From positions 1 through 64,000 of the forward strand of contig NZ_FOHN01000004.1 in NCBI RefSeq assembly GCF_900111595.1: a stretch of DNA of 64,000 bases. The letters run 5' to 3'. Position 1 is the first letter of the stretch; the number at the start of each line of letters is the position of its first letter. Positions 1 through 8,384 of the stretch are shown here, piece after piece. The stretch comes from [Clostridium] polysaccharolyticum (GTDB lineage Bacteria; Bacillota; Clostridia; Lachnospirales; Lachnospiraceae). The notes beneath the pieces are model-generated. The model was not told the DNA's origin. It made no database searches and saw only the letters and a program-made list of their open reading frames with translations. The position numbers were made by a program, and so were the translations under genes.

Positions 1-220
1 GTTCACGACGAAGCCTTTTATTTTCTTCATAAGCGTCTGTCTGTTCCTTTACGGTTGTATTTGTTTGGCATTCTTTACGTCGCTGTTGTATCCAGTAAGT
101 GATTGTGCCTTGTCCAAGATGGTATTCTTCTGTAAGGCTTTTTTTTGTACGACCCTCTTCCAGATAGAGGTGTAAAACTTTTTCCTTTAATTCAGGATCA
201 TATTTATTATAGTTAGCCAT
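1..220 (-). CDS. IS3-family transposase OrfA, N-terminal part (runs off the window)
   Basis: Reading the minus strand from the ATG at 220-218 gives about 73 residues beginning MANYNKYDPELKEKVLHLY, with a helix-turn-helix (KSLTEEYHLGQGTITYWI) and a basic EENKRLRRE tail. This is the layout of the small DNA-binding OrfA of IS3-type elements, in which a leucine-zipper-like coil follows the helix-turn-helix. A strong AAGGAG site lies 8 bases before the start. The frame is open at base 1, so the rest of OrfA and the catalytic OrfB should lie to the left, outside the window. The family assignment is from the pattern; the exact IS group cannot be told. Confidence 0.8.
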   Translation of the reverse strand, partial: MANYNKYDPELKEKVLHLYLEEGRTKKSLTEEYHLGQGTITYWIQQRRKECQTNTTVKEQTDAYEENKRLRRE

Positions 221-527
221 ATTTGTTACTCCTTGATTGAATTATTATGATTATATCAGAATTCTATGCCAAGGTGTTACAACTTTATTATACCAGCTCA
301 ATATGTTACTGGAGGTGAAAAGTTTATAAGTGAATGTTCACCAGAGGGAATGAATTTGGAATTCCTGTAAACTGCGTAAGTGGAAAAGTCCAAAATTACA
401 AAGGATAAAAGGAAAAGGAATGATAAAAATGAAACCTCGTAAAGTTTTCTGAAACTAAATGTATAGGAGGCCAGGAAATGGGGTCTTGTTTCTGTTATCA
501 GGAACGGAGGTGAAGGGGAGGAAAAAG
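221..527. other. IS end and upstream region of the chemoreceptor gene
   Basis: No gene is seen here. On the minus strand a TATAAT-like box (complement of 250-259) precedes the transposase. The element probably ends near 282, where the minus strand reads TGTAACACC, a TGT start as in many IS3-group termini; this is inferred because the other end is not visible. From about 300 to 500 the sequence is purine-rich with no clear hairpin. A strong ribosome binding site, GGAGGTGAAGGGGAGG, precedes the ATG at 528. I see no flagellar sigma factor promoter and no c-di-GMP riboswitch. Confidence 0.5.
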
Positions 528-2003
528 ATGGATTTTGAAAAACGTCAATTAGGCAGGGCAAATAAGTTATTGTATGTTAGCTTAATGGTTGTATGTACGA
601 TTTTAATTTTAGCTAATGGTGCTATGGTTATGGCAGATAATAGTAATGGAGTAGCTAAGTTTTTGCTTATAACATTGATTATATGTGCAGCTGTGTCAAC
701 AGTGAGTTTTAAAATGTTTGCTTTTGACAATAAGCTGAGGTATATATTAATGGGGGCATGGCTCACAATAGACACGTTAGGTGTATATTCAGCAGGAGCC
801 CAAAGTACATATGCAGTCAGTTTTGCTATCATGTTTGGATGTGTTGCTTACATGAGCATGAGGCTGACAATTTTTATTGATTTGTCAACTATTCTTATTG
901 TGTTTTCTAATTTAATCTATCAAATTAAAATTAAAAAAGAGACAATTGATTCAGGTACTGTTGTAATGATTATTGTAATGACTCTTATCATAAGTCTTGT
1001 TTGCGTAGCATTAACGACGGTATTTCAAAATTATGTTTCGGAGAGCAGAAGTTCACTTCAGGAACGAATTGACAAACAGAAAGCAGTTGTAGAAGAAGTG
1101 ACTGCGACAAGTGATGAGGTAGCTTCTATTTTCGTTACAGTTCATGAGAATTTAAGGAATATTAAGGAGCAGGTAAATCGTAATAAGTCATTTATGAAAG
1201 ATCTTTCAGAAAGCGTTGATTCAACTGCGGAAGAAATTCAAAATCAAGCTTTATCCACTAGTGAAATACAAAATATCATCTCCGAAACGGATAAGCATGC
1301 AAATCATGTTAAGGAAACTGCCAATACAGTATTGGTAACTGTGGAAGCAGGGGTCAATATGTCAAAGACTGTTATGGAACAGTCAGAAAAAGTTAATAAT
1401 TATACAAATGAAATGACAGAAAAAATGCAGGCATTAAGTAAAAAAGTACAAGATGTATCCTCAATTCTCGAAACCATTTTAAACATCTCAAACCAGACCA
1501 ATCTGTTAGCACTGAATGCATCAATTGAGGCAGCAAGAGCAGGAGATGCTGGACGTGGTTTTGCTGTAGTAGCGGAAGAAATACGTGTATTGTCAGAAGA
1601 TACTAGAGTTTCAACGGGGAAGATTGGGGAAATTATCACTGATTTAACACAGGCAGCAAATGAAACATTGAAGATTCTAACAGAATCCGTATCAAGCATC
1701 AAGCTTCAGGGGGAAAAGGTTGATGAAATGAATGTAAGTTTTATTCAGACGGGAAATGATGTTACGAATCTGATACAGAATTTAGATGAAATCCGTGACG
1801 ACATTGGTACATTGACAAGTTCTAATAGAACGATTGTAGATGCTATCAGTCAGTTATCTGGAGCAACTCAAGAAGTGTCAGCTGTTTCAACAGAAGGATT
1901 TGAGATAAGTGAAATGATTCAGGACAAGATGGAAGAATTTATTGAACTTATTTCAAAAGTAAGTGATCTGATTGATGCACTTGAGACAATAGTAAAAAGA
2001 TAA
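528..2003 (+). CDS. Methyl-accepting chemotaxis protein with six-helix membrane domain
   Basis: The product is a 491-residue chemoreceptor-like signal transducer. The N-terminal 170 residues hold about six hydrophobic segments with very short loops and no large extracellular ligand-binding domain. A long coiled coil and the conserved hairpin tip (NQTNLLALNASIEAARAG, then GRGFAVVAEEIRVLSE) follow, the part that contacts CheA and CheW. I start it at 528, after the strong AGGGGAGG site, rather than at the upstream in-frame ATG at 459, which lacks one. The ligand is unknown; a membrane-buried sensor could detect a lipid, a redox signal or a small hydrophobic molecule. An ACP and a KAS III-like gene follow on the same strand, but co-transcription is unproven. 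Confidence 0.9.
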   Translation: MDFEKRQLGRANKLLYVSLMVVCTILILANGAMVMADNSNGVAKFLLITLIICAAVSTVSFKMFAFDNKLRYILMGAWLTIDTLGVYSAGAQSTYAVSFAIMFGCVAYMSMRLTIFIDLSTILIVFSNLIYQIKIKKETIDSGTVVMIIVMTLIISLVCVALTTVFQNYVSESRSSLQERIDKQKAVVEEVTATSDEVASIFVTVHENLRNIKEQVNRNKSFMKDLSESVDSTAEEIQNQALSTSEIQNIISETDKHANHVKETANTVLVTVEAGVNMSKTVMEQSEKVNNYTNEMTEKMQALSKKVQDVSSILETILNISNQTNLLALNASIEAARAGDAGRGFAVVAEEIRVLSEDTRVSTGKIGEIITDLTQAANETLKILTESVSSIKLQGEKVDEMNVSFIQTGNDVTNLIQNLDEIRDDIGTLTSSNRTIVDAISQLSGATQEVSAVSTEGFEISEMIQDKMEEFIELISKVSDLIDALETIVKR

Positions 2004-2102
2004 CGACCGTCAGGAGTGCAGAACAGAGGTTAAGAAATGAAAAAGGATAAGGATGAAAAAATATTAGGAGACAATAATTTAAAGGAAAAGGGGTTTTTAG
2101 TT

Positions 2103-2336
2103 ATGGAAAAAGTAAAAGTATGTTTATTGAAAAAATTGAATGAGATGGGGATTGATTCAGAATTTATTGATGATATGGATGTAACAACAGGAGAATTAGG
2201 TTTAAACTCGTTGGATTTAGTAAATTTAGCAGCAACTTTATTTGATGAATTTGGTGTAAGGCTGCGTCTTTTAAAACGTGATGATAAAAAACTGAAAGAC
2301 ATATGTATGGAAGTTGCAGAATGCTGCAGTCTTTAA
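2103..2336 (+). CDS. Acyl carrier protein, stand-alone
   Basis: This is a 77-residue acidic protein with the carrier-protein signature LGLNSLDLVNLA. Ser36 is the expected 4'-phosphopantetheine attachment site (usually DSLD, here NSLD). The start at 2103 has an AAGGGG site and gives normal ACP length. An in-frame ATG at 2037, also with an AGAGG site, would add 22 charged residues not typical of ACPs. It lies about 100 bases after the chemoreceptor and about 195 before a KAS III-like gene. No other fatty acid synthesis gene is nearby, so it is probably a dedicated carrier for a small specialised pathway rather than the housekeeping AcpP. That role is inference. Confidence 0.85.
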   Translation: MEKVKVCLLKKLNEMGIDSEFIDDMDVTTGELGLNSLDLVNLAATLFDEFGVRLRLLKRDDKKLKDICMEVAECCSL

Positions 2337-2402
2337 GAGAATCCTTTTTGTGTAAGAAATAAAGCAATTGCATGTAGAGAGGGGCATGCTGGGTTTTTGT
2401 TC

Positions 2403-2460
2403 TTATTTTGCGGATTCATTATAGCAGGTATTATTCCGGCTATAATGAATCCCAAAATGA
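2403..2460. repeat. Long inverted repeat (hairpin) between ACP and KAS III-like genes
   Basis: The arms GATTCATTATAGC (2413-2425) and GCTATAATGAATC (2439-2451) are perfectly complementary over 13 bases. With one bulged C, pairing continues outward through about six more pairs (TTTTG/CAAAA region), and two G-C pairs can form inside the loop. There is no T-run after it, so it is not an ordinary terminator. It could be an RNA processing or stability element or the remnant of a small palindromic mobile element. Confidence 0.7.
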
Positions 2461-2533
2461 AATAACAGAGGGAGAAAAAGAATAAAGCAGCTTAATGCAA
2501 CAGCATTAGTAAAGGAAATATTGAGGTGGTATG

Positions 2534-3529
2534 ATGAATGAGGTAAGGGGAATCGAAATTAAAGATATAGCCATTTATCTTCCGCAGACTCTGCGTGATA
2601 ATGAGTATTATGTAAAATACTACAAGAATCAAGGTTATTATGCAGAGATGGTAGCAGAAGATATGTTAGGAAGAAAAGAACGATATGTGATAAATCCAGA
2701 TCTGGGGGAAAACGCTACTTCGTTAGCTGTAGGTGCTAGCAAAGAAGTTCTTAAGAAAACAGGTTTGTCTGGGGGGGATATTGACATAATCTGTTTTTGC
2801 ACGTTTAGCAGTGAATATGTCAGTCCACCAGGGGCTATATTTATTTGTAATGAAATAGGTGGCTCCGAAAACTGTTTATGCTATGATTTGAATGCGAATT
2901 GTGCTGGAATGCTAATGGCACTGGAGCAGTTAAGCAGATATATGTCTGCATCCAATAAAGTTAAGCGGGCATTACTGGTAGGGGCAGAATGTCTAAGCAT
3001 TATGTTTGATCCAAAGGACATTATGAATAATGTCTGTTATGGTGATGCAGCAGCAGCAGTAATATTAGAGAAAACGGGCGATCAGACTAAATTAATAGAT
3101 ACGGAATACTATACGGTAATACAGGATCTGAAGGCAGTAAAGATTCCTAAATGTGGACTTTCAAAGTCTTTTCAGGCATCTTTAAGTGAGAGGTACGCCT
3201 ATGTAGAAACAATTGAACTCGCAATGGATAAATCATTTGAAATTATTAATAGGTTACTTGTAGAGCATAATCTGGATTTTGATGATATAAAGCTTTTTTG
3301 TACCTCGCAATTTTCAAAAGATCTGGGCACTCAGCTTTTAAATGAGCTGGGGGTGAAAGAAGAACAACGGATTTATGTAGGTGACAGGTTTGGCTATACA
3401 GGCGCTAATTGTACTTTTCTCTGTCTGCATGAGGCAATAAAGGAAGGCCGAGTCAAAAAAGGAGATTATATTTTTATTTGGACAGCAGGTGTAGGTGTGC
3501 AATATTTTATGACTCTGATAAAATATTAA
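2534..3529 (+). CDS. 3-oxoacyl-ACP synthase III-like protein with altered active site
   Basis: The 331-residue protein has the thiolase-fold layout of KAS III (FabH). Cys124 lies in LNANCAGMLMAL, the position of the acyl-accepting cysteine, and GDAAAAVILE and a glycine-rich TAGVGVQYF end are present. However, the region aligned with the FabH HQAN motif reads CTSQFS (about 257-262), with Ser where His is expected, and the GNTS region reads GYTG (288-291), with Tyr for Asn. Both residues normally drive decarboxylative condensation. The enzyme may therefore transfer acyl groups or make esters or amides rather than elongate malonyl-ACP. I prefer the second of two adjacent ATGs because GAGGTGG sits too close to the first. 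The neighbouring ACP is the likely partner. Confidence 0.8.
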   Translation: MNEVRGIEIKDIAIYLPQTLRDNEYYVKYYKNQGYYAEMVAEDMLGRKERYVINPDLGENATSLAVGASKEVLKKTGLSGGDIDIICFCTFSSEYVSPPGAIFICNEIGGSENCLCYDLNANCAGMLMALEQLSRYMSASNKVKRALLVGAECLSIMFDPKDIMNNVCYGDAAAAVILEKTGDQTKLIDTEYYTVIQDLKAVKIPKCGLSKSFQASLSERYAYVETIELAMDKSFEIINRLLVEHNLDFDDIKLFCTSQFSKDLGTQLLNELGVKEEQRIYVGDRFGYTGANCTFLCLHEAIKEGRVKKGDYIFIWTAGVGVQYFMTLIKY

Positions 3530-3577
3530 AGTATTGAAAAAAATAAATTAATTTTCTAAAGTTTTTTAAAAACTATC

Positions 3578-3606
3578 TTGTTTTTCTTAATTACATGTAT
3601 TATAAT
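3578..3606 (+). promoter_or_regulatory. Probable sigma-A promoter of the gltB leader
   Basis: TTGTTT (3578-3583) and a perfect TATAAT (3601-3606) are 17 bases apart. Transcription would start near 3613, about 10 bases before a terminator hairpin and 200 bases before gltB. The flanking sequence is very AT-rich, so a chance match is possible. Confidence 0.5.
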
Positions 3607-3622
3607 CAATTCCAATGAACAA

Positions 3623-3662
3623 AGGTGTTCTGGAATCTTTTGATTCCAGGATGCCTTTTTTG
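3623..3662 (+). terminator. Rho-independent terminator in the gltB leader
   Basis: The arms at 3623-3637 and 3642-3656 form a 15-pair stem with a few G-U pairs around the perfect core TGGAATC/GATTCCA, a five-base loop, and then a TTTTTT run. It may end transcription from the KAS III-like gene, act as an attenuator for gltB, or both. Confidence 0.8.
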
Positions 3663-3706
3663 TGTTTAGAACAGTTTTTAGTCATGAGGATTTGAGGAAC
3701 TTACAT

Positions 3707-3720
3707 TTTGTTATAACAAA
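3707..3720. promoter_or_regulatory. Perfect 14-base palindrome, possible operator upstream of gltB
   Basis: TTTGTTATAACAAA is fully self-complementary and lies about 95 bases before the gltB start, downstream of the terminator. Dyads of this size are typical of dimeric repressor or activator sites. Which protein would bind is not visible. Confidence 0.45.
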
Positions 3721-3814
3721 TTGCAGTAACTCCATTTTCTATAAAAATGCCCACCTGATTATGGATTAGGGAACAGAATGCAAAGGACTAAGGAATGCAA
3801 GAAGGAGGATTTAC

Positions 3815-6800
3815 ATGAAAAAAGTAATGGAAGAATGTAAACGAAGCCAGGCAGGCTTATATGACCCACGATTTGAACATGACAACTGTGGTATAGGAGC
3901 AATCGTAAATATAAAGGGAAAGAAAACACATAGTACAGTAGAAGGTGCTCTGAAAATTGTTGAAAACTTAGAGCATCGTGCGGGGAAAGATGCAGAAGGA
4001 AAAACTGGTGACGGTGTTGGCATTCTGCTTCAGATCTCCCACAAATTCTTTAGCAAGGCTGCTAAGGAAATGAAAATTGACCTTGGTGGAGAGAGAGAAT
4101 ATGGAGTGGGGATGTTTTTCTTCCCACAAGATGAATTAAGCAGAAGACAGGCAATGAAAATGTTTGAAGTCATTGTGGAAAAAGAAGGGTTATCCTTGCT
4201 TGGATGGAGAAAGGTTCCTACCTATCCAGAGATTCTTGGTCATACAGCAGTAGAATGCATGCCTTGCATTTTACAATGCTTCATTAAAAAGCCAAAGAAT
4301 GTAAACAAAGGGCTTGATTTTGATAGAAAGCTGTATATTGCAAGAAGAATTTTCGAGCAAAGTAATGATGATACATATGTAGTTTCTTTATCGAGCAGGA
4401 CGATTGTATACAAAGGTATGTTTTTAGTAGATCAGCTTCGTTCCTTCTTCCGTGATTTACAGGATAAAGATTATGAATCTGCAATTGCAATGGTACATTC
4501 CCGTTTCAGTACGAATACACAGCCAAGCTGGCAGAGAGCGCATCCAAACCGCTTTATTGTGCATAATGGAGAAATCAATACCATCCGGGGGAATGCAGAT
4601 AAAATGCTGGCACGTGAAGAAACTATGGAATCCGAACATTTAAAAGGTGAGCTGCATAAAGTGCTTCCAGTAGTGAATACAGAAGGTTCTGACTCAGCGA
4701 TGCTGGATAATACTTTAGAATTTTTAGTTATGAGCGGCATGGAACTTCCACTTGCCGTTATGATTACGATTCCAGAACCTTGGTATAACAACAAATACAT
4801 TTCTCAGGATAAGAAAGATTTCTATCAGTATTATGAGACTATGATGGAAGCATGGGATGGACCGGCCTCAATTCTTTTCTCAGATGGGGACCAGATGGGA
4901 GCAGTCCTTGACCGAAACGGTTTGCGTCCTTCTCGTTACTACGTCACAACAGATGATGAAGTTATCTTATCATCAGAGGTTGGAGTATTAGAGATTCCTG
5001 CCAAGAAGATTGTAAAGAAAGCCCGTTTAAGACCTGGAAAAATGCTTTTGGTAGATACTGTAAAAGGTGAAATTATTGATGATGACGATTTGAAGAGCTG
5101 CTATGCTTCTAGCCAGCCTTTTGGTGAATGGTTAGATGGTAATCTGATTCACTTAAAAGATTTAAAAATTCCAAATGAAAAAGTGGAAGAATTAAGTGAT
5201 GAGGAAAGAGCGAGAATTCAGAAGGCATTTGGTTATACATATGAAGAAATCAAAGATTCTATTGTACCTATGGCAATGAATGGTGGAGAGCCAACAGCAG
5301 CTATGGGGATGGATTCTGCCATTCCAGTGTTATCCGATAAGCCACAGCCGTTATTTAATTATTTTAGACAGCTGTTCGCACAAGTAACGAACCCTCCAAT
5401 TGATGCGATTCGTGAAAAAGTAGTTACATCTACAGCAGTTTATATTGGCGAAGATGGAAACTTATTAGAGCAGAAACCAGAAAACTGCCATGTATTAAGA
5501 ATTAATAATCCTATTTTAACCAATACAGATCTGCTTAAAATTAAAAATATGAAAGCAGAAGGATTTAAAGTAGAAGTAATTTCAATCCTGTTCTACAAAA
5601 ACACATCCTTGGAAAAAGCAATTGACCGTTTATTCGTAGAAGCGGATCGTGCATATCGTGATGGTGCAAACATTTTAATCCTAAGTGACCGTGGAGTGGA
5701 CGAAAACCATGTTCCAATTCCTTCTTTGCTTGCTATTTCTGCATTACAGCAGCATTTAGTCCGTACAAAGAAGAGAACAAGTGTTGCGATGATTCTGGAA
5801 AGTGCTGAGCCAAGAGAAGTTCATCATTTTGCAACGTTATTAGGATATGGTGTCTGTGCTGTGAATCCATACTTAGCACTGGATACCATTAAAGAATTAA
5901 TAGGCAAAAATATGTTAAATAAAGATTACTATGCAGCAGTAGAGGATTACAACAAAGCAGTTATTTCTGGTATTGTAAAGATTGCTTCTAAAATGGGGAT
6001 TTCTACAATCCAGTCCTATCAGGGTTCTAAGATTTTTGAAGGAATTGGTTTAAGCAAAAATGTAATCGACCGTTACTTTACTGGAACAGTAAGCCGAATT
6101 GGTGGCATTGATATTAAAGATATTGAGAAACAAGTGGATAATCTTCATACGAAAGCATTTGACCCATTAGGATTAAATGTAGATTTAACACTGGAAACAA
6201 CAGGAAGCCATAAATTGAGAAGTGGTGCAGATAAAGAGGAGCATTTATACAATCCACAGACCATTCATTTATTGCAGATGGCAACTAGAACTGGCAACTA
6301 CGATACCTTCAAAGAGTATACAGCTTGTATTGATAAGGAAGAGGGATGTATCAATTTACGTGGATTACTTGAATTTGACTATCCAGAACAAGGGATTGAC
6401 ATAAAAGAAGTAGAAAGTGTGGACTCTATTGTAAAACGTTTTAAAACAGGTGCTATGTCATATGGTTCCATTTCACAAGAAGCCCATGAAACACTAGCAA
6501 TTGCCATGAACCGATTAGGAGGCAAATCCAATACTGGTGAAGGTGGAGAAAGCTTAGAACGTCTTGCCAGTGCAGGCAGCAAAGTGGATCGCTGTTCCGC
6601 AATCAAGCAGGTTGCTTCTGGACGTTTTGGTGTAGATTCCAGATATTTAGTAAGTGCTAAGGAAATTCAGATTAAAATGGCACAGGGTGCAAAACCTGGT
6701 GAAGGTGGACATTTGCCAGGAGGAAAGGTATATCCTTGGATCGCCAGAACAAGAAATTCAACACCAGGTGTAAGCTTAATTTCCCCACCACCTCATCATG

Positions 6801-8371
6801 ATATTTACTCTATCGAAGATTTGGCACAGCTTATCTACGATTTAAAGAACTCCAATACGGATGCAAGAATTTCTGTTAAGTTAGTTTCAGAAGCAGGGGT
6901 TGGTACTGTCGCAGCTGGTGTTGCCAAGGCAGGAGCAGGAGTAATTCTTATCTCTGGTTATGATGGCGGTACAGGAGCGGCTCCTAAGAGTTCTATCCAC
7001 AATGCAGGGCTTCCTTGGGAACTTGGTCTTGCTGAAACACATCAGACCCTGATGATGAATGGACTTCGTAGCAAAGTTGTAATCGAAACAGATGGTAAGT
7101 TAATGAGTGGCCGTGATGTTGCAATTGCTGCGATGCTTGGAGCAGAAGAATATGGTTTTGCTACAGCTCCATTGGTAGCTATGGGATGTGTTATGATGCG
7201 TGTATGTAATCTGGATACCTGTCCAGTAGGTATAGCGACACAGAACCCAGAGCTTCGCAAGAGATTTAAAGGAAAACCAGAATATGTAGAAAACTTTATG
7301 CGCTTTATTGCTCAGGAATTACGTGAATATATGGCAAAATTAGGCGTAAAAACAGTCAATGAATTAATCGGACGTACGGATCTGTTAAAACGCCGTGCTG
7401 TTGGGAATAAATTCGCAGATAAAGTAGACTTGTCTGCAATCCTTGATAATCAGTTTGATGACAAAGACAACAACCAGTTTAATCCAGCTCAGATATATGA
7501 CTTTGAACTTGAGAAGACAATTGATGAATCTATATTCTTAAAGAAATTTAAAAATAACCTGGCAACTGGGCAGAAGAAGACAATTGAAGTAGAGGTAACG
7601 AATACGGACCGAGCATTAGGAACTATTTTCGGTGCAGAAATTACTAGACGTTTTGACAATACTTTGGAAGAAGACACATTTACTATTAAATGTAATGGTG
7701 CTGGTGGACAAAGTTTTGGTGCATTTATACCAAAAGGTCTTACTTTGGAACTTTGTGGTGACAGCAATGATTACTTAGGAAAAGGTTTGTCTGGTGGCAA
7801 AATTGTTGTATATCCTCCAAAAGGAACTACCTTTAAAGCGGATGAAAATATTATCATTGGTAATGTTGCATTGTACGGTGCTACAAGTGGCAAAGCCTTT
7901 ATCAATGGTGTAGCAGGAGAACGTTTCTGTGTTCGGAATTCAGGTGCTACTGCTGTTGTAGAAGGTGTTGGTGACCACGGATGCGAATACATGACAGGTG
8001 GACGAGTAGCAGTTCTTGGAGATACTGGCAAAAACTTTGCAGCAGGTATGTCTGGTGGCATCGCTTATGTATTAGATGAGAAGAGCGACTTATATCTAAA
8101 ACTTAATAAGGAACTGGTATTAACAGAGGCTGTTACAGATAAATACGACGTATTAGAACTAAAGACTATGATTGAAGAACATGTGAAATACACCAGCTCG
8201 GAAAAAGGAAAAGAAATTCTTGAGAACTTCAAAGAGTATCTTCCTAAATTTAAAAAGATCATTCCACATGATTACAAACGTATGTTAAAGACAATTGTTC
8301 AGATGGAAGAAAAGGGATTGTCAAGTGAGCAGGCACAAATCGAAGCATTTTATTCTAATGTAAGAAAGTAG
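3815..8371 (+). CDS. gltB: Glutamate synthase, large subunit
   Basis: The 1518-residue protein transfers the amide nitrogen of glutamine to 2-oxoglutarate, giving two glutamates. A short propeptide precedes Cys25 (DNCGIGAIV), the expected N-terminal nucleophile of the class II glutamine amidotransferase domain (residues 25 to about 430). The central domain, FMN-binding synthase barrel (about 790-1180) and C-terminal GXGXG beta-helix (about 1250-1480, with repeats such as GAGGQSFGAF and GGRVAVLGDTG) follow in normal order. C1125, C1131 and C1136 have the C-x5-C-x4-C spacing of the 3Fe-4S cluster. Length is normal. A strong AAGGAGG site precedes the ATG. gltD follows after 13 bases, so the two form one transcript. 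Confidence 0.97.
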   Translation: MKKVMEECKRSQAGLYDPRFEHDNCGIGAIVNIKGKKTHSTVEGALKIVENLEHRAGKDAEGKTGDGVGILLQISHKFFSKAAKEMKIDLGGEREYGVGMFFFPQDELSRRQAMKMFEVIVEKEGLSLLGWRKVPTYPEILGHTAVECMPCILQCFIKKPKNVNKGLDFDRKLYIARRIFEQSNDDTYVVSLSSRTIVYKGMFLVDQLRSFFRDLQDKDYESAIAMVHSRFSTNTQPSWQRAHPNRFIVHNGEINTIRGNADKMLAREETMESEHLKGELHKVLPVVNTEGSDSAMLDNTLEFLVMSGMELPLAVMITIPEPWYNNKYISQDKKDFYQYYETMMEAWDGPASILFSDGDQMGAVLDRNGLRPSRYYVTTDDEVILSSEVGVLEIPAKKIVKKARLRPGKMLLVDTVKGEIIDDDDLKSCYASSQPFGEWLDGNLIHLKDLKIPNEKVEELSDEERARIQKAFGYTYEEIKDSIVPMAMNGGEPTAAMGMDSAIPVLSDKPQPLFNYFRQLFAQVTNPPIDAIREKVVTSTAVYIGEDGNLLEQKPENCHVLRINNPILTNTDLLKIKNMKAEGFKVEVISILFYKNTSLEKAIDRLFVEADRAYRDGANILILSDRGVDENHVPIPSLLAISALQQHLVRTKKRTSVAMILESAEPREVHHFATLLGYGVCAVNPYLALDTIKELIGKNMLNKDYYAAVEDYNKAVISGIVKIASKMGISTIQSYQGSKIFEGIGLSKNVIDRYFTGTVSRIGGIDIKDIEKQVDNLHTKAFDPLGLNVDLTLETTGSHKLRSGADKEEHLYNPQTIHLLQMATRTGNYDTFKEYTACIDKEEGCINLRGLLEFDYPEQGIDIKEVESVDSIVKRFKTGAMSYGSISQEAHETLAIAMNRLGGKSNTGEGGESLERLASAGSKVDRCSAIKQVASGRFGVDSRYLVSAKEIQIKMAQGAKPGEGGHLPGGKVYPWIARTRNSTPGVSLISPPPHHDIYSIEDLAQLIYDLKNSNTDARISVKLVSEAGVGTVAAGVAKAGAGVILISGYDGGTGAAPKSSIHNAGLPWELGLAETHQTLMMNGLRSKVVIETDGKLMSGRDVAIAAMLGAEEYGFATAPLVAMGCVMMRVCNLDTCPVGIATQNPELRKRFKGKPEYVENFMRFIAQELREYMAKLGVKTVNELIGRTDLLKRRAVGNKFADKVDLSAILDNQFDDKDNNQFNPAQIYDFELEKTIDESIFLKKFKNNLATGQKKTIEVEVTNTDRALGTIFGAEITRRFDNTLEEDTFTIKCNGAGGQSFGAFIPKGLTLELCGDSNDYLGKGLSGGKIVVYPPKGTTFKADENIIIGNVALYGATSGKAFINGVAGERFCVRNSGATAVVEGVGDHGCEYMTGGRVAVLGDTGKNFAAGMSGGIAYVLDEKSDLYLKLNKELVLTEAVTDKYDVLELKTMIEEHVKYTSSEKGKEILENFKEYLPKFKKIIPHDYKRMLKTIVQMEEKGLSSEQAQIEAFYSNVRK

Positions 8372-8384
8372 GAGGGAGCGGATT

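Noticed and set aside
459-527. Longer start for the chemoreceptor gene at 459
   Set aside because: The extra 23 residues have no ribosome binding site and precede a much stronger site before 528.
221-527. Cyclic di-GMP riboswitch before the chemoreceptor gene
   Set aside because: Such elements often precede chemoreceptor genes in clostridia, but the conserved aptamer sequence is absent.
2037-2102. Longer ACP starting at 2037
   Set aside because: It has a plausible ribosome binding site but adds 22 charged residues not seen in ACPs; the 77-residue form has normal length.
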